Origin: Falsiroseomonas sp051859025 | GTDB taxonomy: Bacteria > Pseudomonadota > Alphaproteobacteria > Acetobacterales > Acetobacteraceae | DNA: 64,000 nucleotides | Assembly: GCF_051859025.1 (NCBI RefSeq) | Contig: NZ_JBHYGL010000034.1 | Coordinates: 248,001-312,000 of the forward strand | Direction: 5' to 3' | In this document: positions 41,561 through 50,865 of the stretch, in pieces | How positions within the stretch are numbered: position 1 is the first letter of the stretch | Layout of the letters: every line of letters starts with the position of its first letter | Position numbers and translations under genes: made by a program | The notes under the pieces: generated by a model | Database searches by the model: none | Seen by the model: only the letters and a program-made list of their open reading frames with translations | What the model was told of the DNA's origin: nothing

Positions 41561-43240
41561 ATGAACCGCCGCTCCGTCCTGCTCGCCGCCACCGCGCTCA
41601 CCGCCCTGCCACGCCTGCCCGCCCTCGCCCAGGGCGCGCCTGGTGACCCGATCCGGCCGCTCGTCCTCATCACCCGGCCGCAGGCGGCGGCACCGGCGCC
41701 CTTCCAGGCGGCGGAGCTGATTGCCCAGGAATGGCGCAAGCTCGGCCTGCAGGTGGAGCTTCGGCCCCTGCCGGGCCAGCAATACAGCCAGGTGATCTGG
41801 TATGAGCGCCAGCGCTGGGACGCGACGATGTGGCAGATGGTCGGGCGGCCGGAACGCGGCGACCCCGATGAGATGGTCTACAACCTCCTGCACTCCGCCA
41901 ACATCGCCACCGGCTACAACTTCGTCGGCTACAGCAACCCCGAATATGATCGGCTCGCCGAAGCCCAGCGCGGAGAGATGGACATGGCGCGCCGCCAGCA
42001 GCTGGTCCGGGAGGTGCAGGAGGTCGTGAACCGCGACCAGCCCTACGCCTTCCTCGTGCACCCCGTGAACCTGCAAGCCTTCAACAAGCAGGTCTTCGCG
42101 GAGGGCAGCGCGGTCAACCAGGCCGGCCTCGGCATCCGCAACTTCTGGAACTGGATCAGCCTGCAGCCCACCGGCCGGCAACGCGACATCATCGTGAACA
42201 GCACGGAGCCGGTGAAGGCGACCAACCCCTTCTATGTCAGCGGCGCGCCCGACAGCTGGGTCACGGACCTGGTCTGGGACCGGCTGATGCGCGTCGGCCC
42301 CGATGGCCTGCCGCGCCCCTGGGCGGCGGAAACCGTCACGCAGCCCGATCCGCTGACCATCGACTGCGTGCTGCGCGCCGGCATGACGCATCATGACGGC
42401 ACGCCAGTGACGGCGGAGGATGTGGTCTTCTCCTATGAGGCACCGGGCATGGGCGACGAATCGCCGATGTACAAGCCTTTCGTGCAGAACATCGCCTCCG
42501 TCGTGGCCACGAACGACCGCACCGTGCGCTTCACCCTCAAGCGCCCTGATGCCGCCTTCCGCATCGCCGTGCTGGCGAAGCTCAACATCGTCTCCAAGCG
42601 CATCTGGGCGCCGGTGGTGGCGGATTATCTGAACCGCCCGCAGAACCTCGAATCCCATGTCGAGGAGCGGCCCATCGGATCCGGCCCGTACCGCTTCGTC
42701 CGGTCCCGCGTGAATGAGGAAGTGGTGCTGGAGGCGAATCCGAACCACTGGTCCCGCCCCAAGGCGGATCGCTGGATCATGCGCATCATCCTCAACGTCG
42801 AGGCGACGCTGGGCGCGCTGCGCCGCGGCGAGATCAACGTGCTGGCCGACTACTTCGGCGACCCCGACCTGGTGAAAAACATGGCGCGGCAACTGCCGAA
42901 CATGATCGCGATCCGGGAGGAGGTGGATATCGGCTTCCAGTTCGTCGGCATGAACCTCCGCCGCCCGCCCTTCAACGACCCCGCCTTCCGCCGAGCGATG
43001 TCGGCCGCCGTGAACCGGGAGATGATGGCGGGCGCGGCGTGGAACGGGCAGGCGGTGCCTTCCAATTCCATGGTATCGCCCGCACTGGCCGCCTGGCACG
43101 ACCAGGGGATCGCCGGCCGCGTGCCCGGCGGCAATCTGGAAGGGGCGCGGCGGATGTTGCAGGAAGCGGGTTACCGCATGGTCGGCAATCGGCTGCACTA
43201 CCCCAGCGGCGTGCGCGAAACGACGACGCCGTATCAGTGA
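41561..43240 (+). CDS. Peptide-type ABC solute-binding protein with circularly permuted domain order
   Basis: This SBP_bac_5 (DppA/OppA-type) periplasmic binding protein has 559 aa, with a signal peptide MNRRSVLLAATALTALPRLP cut after ALAQ. Domain order is unusual. Residues 31-180 match the C-terminal part of DppA (IAQEWRKLGLQVELRPLPGQ; RWDATMW; GDPDEMVYNLLHSAN; PEYDRLAE; RQQLVREVQEVVNRDQPYAF). Residues 208-559 match its N-terminal two-thirds in normal order (VNSTEPVKATNPFY; LRAGMTHHDGTPVTAEDVVF; PIGSGPYRF; FRRAMSAAVNREMM; ARRMLQEAGYRM), ending where the C-terminal part would normally begin. Each part occurs once. It is the first gene of an eight-gene operon. Confidence 0.9.
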   Translation: MNRRSVLLAATALTALPRLPALAQGAPGDPIRPLVLITRPQAAAPAPFQAAELIAQEWRKLGLQVELRPLPGQQYSQVIWYERQRWDATMWQMVGRPERGDPDEMVYNLLHSANIATGYNFVGYSNPEYDRLAEAQRGEMDMARRQQLVREVQEVVNRDQPYAFLVHPVNLQAFNKQVFAEGSAVNQAGLGIRNFWNWISLQPTGRQRDIIVNSTEPVKATNPFYVSGAPDSWVTDLVWDRLMRVGPDGLPRPWAAETVTQPDPLTIDCVLRAGMTHHDGTPVTAEDVVFSYEAPGMGDESPMYKPFVQNIASVVATNDRTVRFTLKRPDAAFRIAVLAKLNIVSKRIWAPVVADYLNRPQNLESHVEERPIGSGPYRFVRSRVNEEVVLEANPNHWSRPKADRWIMRIILNVEATLGALRRGEINVLADYFGDPDLVKNMARQLPNMIAIREEVDIGFQFVGMNLRRPPFNDPAFRRAMSAAVNREMMAGAAWNGQAVPSNSMVSPALAAWHDQGIAGRVPGGNLEGARRMLQEAGYRMVGNRLHYPSGVRETTTPYQ

Positions 43241-43247
43241 TCCCGCA

Positions 43248-44225
43248 TTGAAGCGCATCCTCGGGCGGCTGGGACACGCCGCCTTCGTCCTGTGGGCGGT
43301 GGCATCCCTGACCTTCGTCATGTTCCGGCTGATGCCGGGCGATCCCACGCTGAACTTCCTCTCGGAATCCTTCAGCGAGGAGATGCGCACGGCGCTGCTG
43401 GTCTCCTTCGGCTTGGACAAGCCGTTGCCGGAGCAATACGTGCTCTACCTCGGCAGCCTGCTGCGCGGCGACCTTGGCGTCTCCTTCCTGCAGAAGAAGC
43501 CGGTGCTGGACATCCTGCTGGACGCGCTGCCGAACACGGTGGCGCTGACCGTCACGGCGCTGGTCGTCGCCTACGCCTTCGGCATCATCGCCGGCGCCTT
43601 TCTCGCCTTTGCCCGCGGGTCGGTCACGGAGGGCATCGCGATCCCGGCCGCGTTGATCACGCGCGCGGCGCCGGAATTCTGGCTGGGCATGATCCTGCTG
43701 GCCTGGCTCAGCTTCTCCTGGGGCATCTTTCCGTCGAGCGGCGCGAATGAGGCGGGCTCCGAGTTCACCTCAGAATGGGCACGGCTGACCTCGGCCGATT
43801 TCCTCTGGCACCTGGCGCTACCGGCGCTGACGCTGGCGCTGTATCTGCAAGGCCTGCCGCTATTGCTGATGCGCGCCACGATGCTGGAAGTGCTGAACGA
43901 CGAATTCATTGTGATGGCACGCATGAAGGGCCTGTCGCGCTGGGCGATCGTGATGCGCCATGCCGCACGCAATGCGCTGCTGCCGGTCGCGACGGCCTTC
44001 GCGCTCGGCCTCGGCAGTTCCTTCGGTGGCAATGTGGTGATCGAGACAGTGTTCTCCTGGCCCGGGCTCGGCCGCGTGCTCGTCTCCGCCGTGCAGGGGG
44101 CCGACTATCCGCTGGCGCAGGGCGCCTTCATCCTGATCGCGGCGGTGCTGGTGACGATGAACATGGTGGCGGACCTTCTGTACGCCTGGCTCGACCCGAG
44201 GGTGTCCGTCGGTGCAAGGCGCTAA
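43248..44225 (+). CDS. Peptide-type ABC transporter permease (DppB-like)
   Basis: This is the first inner-membrane subunit of the importer, with 325 aa and six helices. It starts at TTG 43248, 7 bp after the binding-protein stop; no ATG fits the conserved beginning KRILGRLGHAAFVLWAVASL with TFVMFRLMPGDP. FGLDKPLPEQYVLYL and the EAA loop EFIVMARMKGLSRWAIVMRH are DppB hallmarks. It ends overlapping the next permease by 14 bp. Confidence 0.94.
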   Translation: MKRILGRLGHAAFVLWAVASLTFVMFRLMPGDPTLNFLSESFSEEMRTALLVSFGLDKPLPEQYVLYLGSLLRGDLGVSFLQKKPVLDILLDALPNTVALTVTALVVAYAFGIIAGAFLAFARGSVTEGIAIPAALITRAAPEFWLGMILLAWLSFSWGIFPSSGANEAGSEFTSEWARLTSADFLWHLALPALTLALYLQGLPLLLMRATMLEVLNDEFIVMARMKGLSRWAIVMRHAARNALLPVATAFALGLGSSFGGNVVIETVFSWPGLGRVLVSAVQGADYPLAQGAFILIAAVLVTMNMVADLLYAWLDPRVSVGARR

Positions 44226-45072
44226 CGCGGTGTGGCGCTTCCTCCGCAGCCAGCCCTTCGCGCTGGTCGGCATCGGCATCTATTTGCTGTTCCTGGTGCT
44301 GGCCGTCTTCGCGGACCAGATCGCGACACATGACCCGCGGCAGATCCTGTTCAGCGGCGCCTACCGGGTGGCGCGCTACCTGCCGCCCTCCGCCACGCAT
44401 TACCTCGGCACGACATCGGGCGGGCGCGACATCTTCTCCCAGCTCGTGCACGGCACGCGATCCGCGCTGACCGTCGGCGTCACGGCCGCCTTCTGCGTGG
44501 TGGTGCTGGGGTCGCTGATGGGGCTCCTGGCCGGCTATCTCGGCGGCTGGGTGGACCGCATCATCATGCGCGTTTCCGACATCGTCCTTGGACTGCCCTT
44601 CCTGCCGTTCATCCTCGTCATCTCCGCGCTGACCAGGCCGGGCACCACCACGCTCGTTGCCTCTGTCGCGCTGCTGCTCTGGCCCAACACGGCGCGCGTC
44701 ATCCGGTCCCAGGTCCTGTCCTTGCGCGAACGCGGATGGGTGGAGGCTGCGCGCGTCACAGGCTGTTCGCCCATGCGCATCATCTTCGTCCACATCGCGC
44801 CGCAGGTGGCGCCGCTTGCCGCACTCTACGGCTCCATCGCCGTCGGCTGGGCCATATTGACGGAGGCCTCGGCCTCCTTCCTCGGCTTCGGCGATCCCGC
44901 CGCCATCTCCTGGGGCCTCATGCTGCAGGACGCCTTCGCCAACCAGGCCCTGTCGCGGGAGGCATGGAACTGGTTCATCCCGCCCGGTCTCTGCATCGTG
45001 GCGCTGGTGCTGGCGGGGTTCCTGGTCAGCCGGGGGTCGGAGAAGCTGCTCTTTCCGAAGCTGGGGGATTGA
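44212..45072 (+). CDS. Peptide-type ABC transporter permease (DppC-like)
   Basis: This is the second membrane subunit, with 286 aa and a GTG start inside the end of the preceding gene. The typical DppC N-terminal helix (FALVGIGIYLLFLVLAVFAD), periplasmic segment HYLGTTSGGRDIFSQLVHGT and EAA loop ERGWVEAARVTGCSPMRIIF are present. It joins the ATPase gene by TGATG. It forms a heterodimer with the DppB-like subunit (family knowledge). Confidence 0.94.
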   Translation: MQGANAVWRFLRSQPFALVGIGIYLLFLVLAVFADQIATHDPRQILFSGAYRVARYLPPSATHYLGTTSGGRDIFSQLVHGTRSALTVGVTAAFCVVVLGSLMGLLAGYLGGWVDRIIMRVSDIVLGLPFLPFILVISALTRPGTTTLVASVALLLWPNTARVIRSQVLSLRERGWVEAARVTGCSPMRIIFVHIAPQVAPLAALYGSIAVGWAILTEASASFLGFGDPAAISWGLMLQDAFANQALSREAWNWFIPPGLCIVALVLAGFLVSRGSEKLLFPKLGD

Positions 45073-46085
45073 TGGAAGCGCTGCTCTCCGTCCGCGACCT
45101 GGCGGTCCACTACGCCACCTCGGCCGGACCCGTTCGCGCCGTGGATGGCGCCAGCTTCGACGTGCCAGCACGCTCCATCGTCGGCCTGGTCGGCGAAAGC
45201 GGCTGCGGGAAATCCACCCTCGGCCGCGCGCTGATGGGCGTGATGCCGCGCAGCGCCAGCATCGCCGCGGGATCGGCGGTGTTCGAGGGCCAGGACCTCG
45301 TCACCCTGCCGGCAAAGGCCCGGAAGGAATTGCTCTGGCGGCGCCTCTCCTTCGTCCCGCAGACCGCGATGAACGCGCTGGACCCGGTTCAGCGCGTCGG
45401 CGCGCAACTCATGGAAGTCCTCACCGAGCGCGGCGGCCTCTCACGCAGCGCGGCGGCGGCACGGGCGGAGGCGCTGTTCACCCTCGTCGGGCTGGACGCG
45501 AAACGCCTGCGGGACTGGCCGCACCAATTCTCCGGCGGCATGCGGCAACGCGCCTCCATCGCGCTGGCGCTGGCGCTCGACCCCGCTCTGGTCATCGCGG
45601 ATGAGCCGGTGACGGCGCTGGACGTGATCGTGCAGCGGCAGATCCTGGACGTGATGAAGGAACTCCAGGCGCGGCTCGGCCTCGCGATGATCCTGGTGAC
45701 GCATGATGTCGCCGTCGTTGCCTATGCCTGCGACCGCGTGGTGGTGATGTATGCCGGCCGCGTGGTGGAATCGGGGCCCGTGCGCGCCGTGCTGGAAGCG
45801 CCCTTGCACCCCTACACCATGGGCCTGATGAACGCCTTCCCGGACCTCGATCGCGTCGGCGGCGAACTTGTCCCGATCGAGGGTTCGCCCCCTTCCCTGC
45901 TCAACCCGCCCGCCGGCTGCCGCTTCGCCGCGCGCTGCCCCTTCGCCGTGGCGCGCTGCGCCGATGACCCGCCCCTGATCGAGGACGCGCCAGACCACCA
46001 CGCCGCCTGCTGGCGCAGCGCGGAGGCCGCTTCACTCCAACCGCAAGCCGCGCGATCCGAGACCTGGGCGAGCGTCGCCGCATGA
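45072..46085 (+). CDS. Peptide-type ABC transporter ATPase (DppD-like)
   Basis: This is an ATP-binding subunit of 337 aa. Walker A GESGCGKST is near residues 41-49, with Q-loop VPQTAMNALDP, signature FSGGMRQRASIALALALDP, Walker B LVIADEPVTALD and H-loop ILVTHDVAVV. The oligopeptide-family C-terminal extension HPYTMGLMNAFPDLD with CRFAARCPFAVARC carries the Cys cluster. It overlaps its upstream and downstream neighbours. Confidence 0.95.
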   Translation: MEALLSVRDLAVHYATSAGPVRAVDGASFDVPARSIVGLVGESGCGKSTLGRALMGVMPRSASIAAGSAVFEGQDLVTLPAKARKELLWRRLSFVPQTAMNALDPVQRVGAQLMEVLTERGGLSRSAAAARAEALFTLVGLDAKRLRDWPHQFSGGMRQRASIALALALDPALVIADEPVTALDVIVQRQILDVMKELQARLGLAMILVTHDVAVVAYACDRVVVMYAGRVVESGPVRAVLEAPLHPYTMGLMNAFPDLDRVGGELVPIEGSPPSLLNPPAGCRFAARCPFAVARCADDPPLIEDAPDHHAACWRSAEAASLQPQAARSETWASVAA

Positions 46086-47056
46086 ACCACGTCATCGCCG
46101 CCCAGGATCTGGTGAAGGCCTTCCCGGCATCGCGCCGCCTGCCGGACCTGCTGCGCGGCCATCGCCCGATGGTGCGCGCCGTCAATGGCGTGACGCTCGG
46201 CGTCGGCGCCGGCCGCGCACTCGGCATCGTCGGTGAAAGCGGCTGCGGCAAGACCACCACCGCGCGGCTGCTGCTGCGGCTGGAGGAAGCAACGTCAGGC
46301 ACCGTGCTGTTCGACGGCCAGGACGTGACCGCGCTGCACGGCAAGGCGCTGCTGCCCTTCCGCGCCAGCGTGCAGCTGGTGTTCCAGAATCCCTTCGATG
46401 CGCTGAATCCCCGCTTCACCATCCGCCGCACGCTCACGGAGCCGCTGACGAATTTCGGCATCCCCGCGGACCAGCAGGATGCGCGCATCCGCGAAGCCAT
46501 GGCGCGCGTGCGCCTCGACCCCGCCGAGGCCTATCTGGACCGCCACCCGCATGAACTCTCCGGCGGGCAGTTGCAGCGCGTGGTGCTGGCGCGCGCGCTG
46601 GTCGCCCATCCCCGCGCCATCATCGCGGATGAACCGGTCTCGATGCTCGACGTCTCCGTCCGCGCCGGCGTGCTGAATGTGCTGCGGCGGGCGCGGGATG
46701 ATCTGCAATTGGCCGCCATCTACATCAGCCACGACCTCGCGCTAATCCGTTATGTGTGTGAGGATGTGGCGGTGATGTATCTCGGCCGCGTGGTGGAAAG
46801 CGGCCCGACGGCGGAGATCATCGCCTCCCCCGCCCATCCCTACACCCGCGCCCTGGTTGCCGCCGTGCCGGTGCCGCGCGTGGACCAGGACCGCGGCGCC
46901 CTGCCCATCCAGGGCGGACTGCCGGACCAGGTGAACCAGCCCACAGGCTGCGTCTTCCGCGACCGCTGCCCCCTCGCCATCCCCCGCTGCGCGGAGGAAG
47001 TGCCCGCCCTTCGCAGCATCGCGCCCGGGCGTCTTGCCGCCTGCCACCTGGTATGA
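46082..47056 (+). CDS. Peptide-type ABC transporter ATPase (DppF-like)
   Basis: This is the second ATP-binding subunit, with 324 aa. It has Walker A GESGCGKTT, Q-loop QLVFQNPFDALNPRFTIRR, signature LSGGQLQRVVLARALVAHP, Walker B AIIADEPVSMLD and the family C-terminal HPYTRALVAAVPVP, then CVFRDRCPLAIPRC. It starts by ATGA overlap with the DppD-like gene and overlaps hyuB by ATGA. The linkage implies that the imported solute is a substrate of the HyuA/HyuB enzyme. Confidence 0.95.
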   Translation: MNHVIAAQDLVKAFPASRRLPDLLRGHRPMVRAVNGVTLGVGAGRALGIVGESGCGKTTTARLLLRLEEATSGTVLFDGQDVTALHGKALLPFRASVQLVFQNPFDALNPRFTIRRTLTEPLTNFGIPADQQDARIREAMARVRLDPAEAYLDRHPHELSGGQLQRVVLARALVAHPRAIIADEPVSMLDVSVRAGVLNVLRRARDDLQLAAIYISHDLALIRYVCEDVAVMYLGRVVESGPTAEIIASPAHPYTRALVAAVPVPRVDQDRGALPIQGGLPDQVNQPTGCVFRDRCPLAIPRCAEEVPALRSIAPGRLAACHLV

Positions 47057-48828
47057 GGTCCATGACCACGCCCCGCCCCTGCAACCCCGTCACGCTGGAA
47101 ATCATCCGCGGCGCCATCCGCGCCGCGCAGGCGGAGATGGAGGCGCTGATCGAGCGCACCGCCATGTCCGCCTTCATCCGGGAGAAGAAGGATTTCTACA
47201 CCGCCCTGTTTGATGCCCAGGGCGTCATGGCGGTGGGTTCCAACGTGCCCGTCTTCGGTGACATCTGTGGCCCGGTCTTCCGCGACTTCCCGATCGAGAC
47301 GATCCGCGAGGGAGACCTCTACTGGTACAATGACTGCTACGGATCGCGCGGCGCCGTCAGCCATTCGAATGACCAGGTGTTCCTGGCGCCCGTCTTCCTC
47401 GATGGCCGCCGCGTCGCCTTCGTCATGGGCTGGGCGCATTTCGCGGATATCGGCGGGCTCCGCCCCGGCTCCATCAGCCCCGATGCGACCGAGATTTTTC
47501 ATGAGGGCGTCATCATCCCGCCGACGCGGCTGATCCGGGATGGGGAGGTCAATCAGGCCGCGCTCGCGATCTTCTACCGCAACTCCCGCTACCCCCGCAC
47601 CGCCCAAGGCGACACGCGCGCATTAATGGCGAGCGTGGAACTCGGCGTGACCCGGATGCGTGAGATCGCAGCGAATTTCGGCGCGGATGTGCTGGGCGAC
47701 GCGCTGGCGCAACTGCTCACCCGCACACGGGACACGGTGCGCGGAAGGCTGATGGAAACCTTCCCGGTGGGCACGCACCGCTTCACCGACCGCATCGATG
47801 GCGATGGCCATGGCAGCGGGCCGCTGCGGCTGCGCTTCGCGCTGACGCGCACGCCGGAAGACCGGCTGATCCTGGATGCGTCGGAGACGGATGACCAGTC
47901 CGTCGGCCCCGTGAACTTCCTGATGAATCCTGATGTGCCGGGCATGGCGCTCGGCCTCTATTTCCTTGGTGGCGATCCAACGCAGGTCGTGAATGCCGGC
48001 GGGCCGCGATCGCTGGATGAGGTGATATTGCGGGAGGGCTCGCTGCTCTTCCCGCGTTTCCCCGCCGCCCTCGGCATGCGCGGCCTCACCATGATGCGCA
48101 TGCTGGCGGCGCTGAACGGGCTCGTCTCCGTCGCCGGCGGCGAAGCCCCGGCAGCCCACGCGGCCTATGTCATCATGCTGCTGCGCGGCACCATCGGGGG
48201 AAAGCACTTCCTGATGAGCGACGGTCTCGGCGTCGGCTATGGCGCGCGCGGCTTCGCGGACGGGATCGATGGCGTCTATTTCGTGGCGCAGGAGAATTAC
48301 CCGGTCGAGTTCCTCGAACTCGAATACCCCGTGCGCCTGCGCAAATACGCGCTGAACCGGGACAGCGGCGGGCCCGGTCGCTTCCGCGGCGGCTGCGGGA
48401 TCGTGCGGGAATATGAGGTAATGGCCGAGGAATCGATCCTCGCCGTCCGCCTCGATGGCGTGGAGAATCCGCCCTGGGGTGCGGCAGGCGGGCAATCCGG
48501 CAGGCCGGGGCGCGTGGTGCTGAATCCGGGCCTGCCCAACGAACGCGTGCTGAAGCCGCTGTCGGATGGCAACCGCGTGGTGCGCGGCGATATCCTGCGC
48601 ATCGAGACCGGCGGCGGCGGTGGCCGCGGCCATCCCTTCGACCGTCCACCAGAAGCGGTGCTGGAGGATGTGCTTGGCGGCCTGGTCAGCGCCGATTCCG
48701 CCCGCGCCGACTATGGCGTCGTCATCACCGGCCGCACCATCGACGAGGCCGCCACCAAGGCACTGCGCGCCACCCGCCCCGCCACGCTCGCCTTCCATCG
48801 CGGGAGCTACGCCGATGCTCTTGATTGA
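47053..48828 (+). CDS. hyuB: Hydantoinase B/oxoprolinase family protein
   Basis: This is the B (beta) subunit of the ATP-dependent hydantoinase/oxoprolinase group, which opens cyclic amides such as N-methylhydantoin or 5-oxoproline together with HyuA; acetone and acetophenone carboxylases belong to the same superfamily. The signature NPVTLEIIRGAIRAAQAEME, SNVPVFGDICGPVF, GDLYWYNDCYGSRGAVSHSN and GGPGRFRGGCGIVREYEV are typical. It has 591 aa. The start at 47053 overlaps the ATPase stop; a second ATG at 47062 is possible. It precedes hyuA with a 14-bp overlap. Confidence 0.92.
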   Translation: MRSMTTPRPCNPVTLEIIRGAIRAAQAEMEALIERTAMSAFIREKKDFYTALFDAQGVMAVGSNVPVFGDICGPVFRDFPIETIREGDLYWYNDCYGSRGAVSHSNDQVFLAPVFLDGRRVAFVMGWAHFADIGGLRPGSISPDATEIFHEGVIIPPTRLIRDGEVNQAALAIFYRNSRYPRTAQGDTRALMASVELGVTRMREIAANFGADVLGDALAQLLTRTRDTVRGRLMETFPVGTHRFTDRIDGDGHGSGPLRLRFALTRTPEDRLILDASETDDQSVGPVNFLMNPDVPGMALGLYFLGGDPTQVVNAGGPRSLDEVILREGSLLFPRFPAALGMRGLTMMRMLAALNGLVSVAGGEAPAAHAAYVIMLLRGTIGGKHFLMSDGLGVGYGARGFADGIDGVYFVAQENYPVEFLELEYPVRLRKYALNRDSGGPGRFRGGCGIVREYEVMAEESILAVRLDGVENPPWGAAGGQSGRPGRVVLNPGLPNERVLKPLSDGNRVVRGDILRIETGGGGGRGHPFDRPPEAVLEDVLGGLVSADSARADYGVVITGRTIDEAATKALRATRPATLAFHRGSYADALD

Positions 48829-50860
48829 CCCGGCGACTGATCCGCGCCCGCTCTCGGTCGCGGTCGATATAGGCGGCACCTTCACCGATGTGACGCTCCA
48901 GGATGCCGCCACGGGCCGCGCCTGGACGGCCAAGACGCCATCAACGCCGCATGACCCGTCGGAAGCCTTCCAGAACGGCGTGCGCCTGGCGCTGGGGACA
49001 GCGCGGGAGAACGCCGCCCGCATCGGCCGCGTGCTGCATGGCACGACCATCGCGACGAATTTGATCCTGGAAGGCAAGGGCGCGCGCACTGCCCTCATCA
49101 CCACCGCGGGTTTCCGGCATGTGCTGGAGATCGGTCGGCAGGACATTCCCCGCCGCGCCAACCTCCATGCCTGGATCAAGCCGCGGCGCCCCGTCCCGCC
49201 CTCCCGCGTCTTCGAAGTCACCGAACGCATCGCCGCCGATGGCAGCGTCCTGGTGCCACTCGACGAAGCCAGCGTCCATCGCGCGGCGGAGGCGTGCCGG
49301 GAGGCCGGTGTCACCGCCATCGCCATATGCCTGCTGCACGCCTTCACCACCTCAGCGCATGAACGCCGCGTGGCAGAGATGCTGCGGGACGCGCTTCCTG
49401 ACGTCGCGATCACTGCTTCGGTCGATGTGCTGCCGGTGGTGCGGGAATATGAACGCTCGCTCGCCGCCATCCTCAACGCGCAGGTCATGCCCGCCGTCTC
49501 CACCTATGTCCAACGTCTGGAGCGCCGCCTGGCGGAGGATGGCATCGCCGCACCGCTGCTGCTGATGAAGTCGAATGGGGGCGTGGCGGGTGCGGGTTCG
49601 ATCCGCCGCGCGCCGGCCGTCACCGCGCTGTCCGGTCCCGCGGCCGGCGTGGTGGGCGCGCGGGCGGTCGCGGCGGCGGCGGGGATTCCGAACATCCTGA
49701 CCGTCGATATCGGCGGCACCAGCGCCGATATCTGCCTGATGAAGGACGGCGCCATCGCGCTGACGCAGCGCGGCTCCGTCGGCGACTGGCCGCTGCCGCT
49801 GCCGATGCTGGATATGGTGACGATCGGCGCCGGCGGCGGCTCCATCGCCCGCGTGACGCGCGATGGCGCGCTGGCCGTGGGGCCGGAGAGTGCCGGCGCA
49901 CAACCCGGCCCGGCCTGCTACGGGCGGGGCGGCACACTCGCCACCGTCACGGATGCGCATGTCGTGCTGGGGCATCTGCCGCCCTCGCTGCTCGGCGGGC
50001 GGATGACGCTGGATGTGGCGGCGGCTGAGGAGGCCGTACGCAGGGGCGTCGCGGAACCGCTCGGGCTCGGCCTGCACGAAGCGGCGCGGGGCATTCTGGC
50101 GGTTGTCGATTCCAACATGGTCGGCGCGCTGCGCGTCGTCTCGGTGGAGCGCGGTCACGATCCCCGCGACTTCACGCTCGTGCCCTTCGGCGGGGCGGGG
50201 CCGCTGCATGGCTGCGCGCTGGCGGCGATGCTCGGCATCCGCCAGGTGCTGGTGCCGCCATCGCCCGGCGTGCTCTGCGCGCAGGGGCTGCTCTTCGCCG
50301 ATATGCGGGCGGAATTCAGCCGGTCCGTCCTGCCCGGCCAGGCGGAGGAAGCCGCCGCCATCGACACGGCCTTTGCCGCCTTGGCGTCGGACGCCGATGC
50401 CTGGTTCGAGGAGGAAGCGATCCCGCAAGCCGCGCGCGGCACCGCCCCCGTCGCGCTGATGCGCTACGCCGGCCAGGGCGCGGAACTTCCCGTGCCCTGG
50501 CGCGGCCTGTCCCACGCGGCCGCCGACTTTGCCGCCGCGCATCGCGCGCTCTACGGCTTCGACCTGCCGGAAGGACGCGCGGAGATCGTCACCCTGCGCC
50601 TTGAAGCCGTCGGCACGCTGCCGCCCCCTTCCGCGCAGACCCTGCATCCCGGCACCGGCGCCACACCGATCGGCACGCATCCCGTCCACCTGCCCGGCGG
50701 CACCGCCGAGGCTGCGCTGTATGACCGTGCGAGCCTCGGCGCGGGCGACCGCATCGCCGGCCCCGCCATCCTCACCCAGCTCGATGCCACCACCCTGCTG
50801 CCGCCCGGCTGGACGGCGGAGGCACTGCCCAGCGGCGCCCTGCTGCTGCGCCAGGATTAA
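48815..50860 (+). CDS. hyuA: Hydantoinase A/oxoprolinase family protein
   Basis: This is the A subunit, which carries the ASKHA-type ATP site. The start at 48815 gives MLLIDPATDPRPLSVAVDIG followed by GTFTDV, the phosphate-1 loop. HGTTIATNLILEGKGARTAL, SGPAAGVVGAR, NILTVDIGGTSADICLM and GGAGPLHG are family blocks. The product is 681 aa, including the C-terminal GPAILTQLDATTLLPPGW. It lies between hyuB and the flavin monooxygenase in one operon. Hydantoin, oxoproline or related lactams are candidate substrates; the sequence alone does not decide. Confidence 0.93.
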   Translation: MLLIDPATDPRPLSVAVDIGGTFTDVTLQDAATGRAWTAKTPSTPHDPSEAFQNGVRLALGTARENAARIGRVLHGTTIATNLILEGKGARTALITTAGFRHVLEIGRQDIPRRANLHAWIKPRRPVPPSRVFEVTERIAADGSVLVPLDEASVHRAAEACREAGVTAIAICLLHAFTTSAHERRVAEMLRDALPDVAITASVDVLPVVREYERSLAAILNAQVMPAVSTYVQRLERRLAEDGIAAPLLLMKSNGGVAGAGSIRRAPAVTALSGPAAGVVGARAVAAAAGIPNILTVDIGGTSADICLMKDGAIALTQRGSVGDWPLPLPMLDMVTIGAGGGSIARVTRDGALAVGPESAGAQPGPACYGRGGTLATVTDAHVVLGHLPPSLLGGRMTLDVAAAEEAVRRGVAEPLGLGLHEAARGILAVVDSNMVGALRVVSVERGHDPRDFTLVPFGGAGPLHGCALAAMLGIRQVLVPPSPGVLCAQGLLFADMRAEFSRSVLPGQAEEAAAIDTAFAALASDADAWFEEEAIPQAARGTAPVALMRYAGQGAELPVPWRGLSHAAADFAAAHRALYGFDLPEGRAEIVTLRLEAVGTLPPPSAQTLHPGTGATPIGTHPVHLPGGTAEAALYDRASLGAGDRIAGPAILTQLDATTLLPPGWTAEALPSGALLLRQD

Positions 50861-50865
50861 AAACG

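Noticed and set aside
43248..43250. Frameshift or missing start for the DppB-like permease
   Set aside because: No ATG is available, but TTG at 43248 is correctly placed 7 bp after the preceding stop and gives the full conserved N-terminus.
47053..50860. Acetone carboxylase (AcxAB) instead of hydantoinase/oxoprolinase
   Set aside because: The families are related, but no gamma subunit (AcxC) is present and the linkage with a peptide-type importer fits cyclic-amide hydrolysis better.
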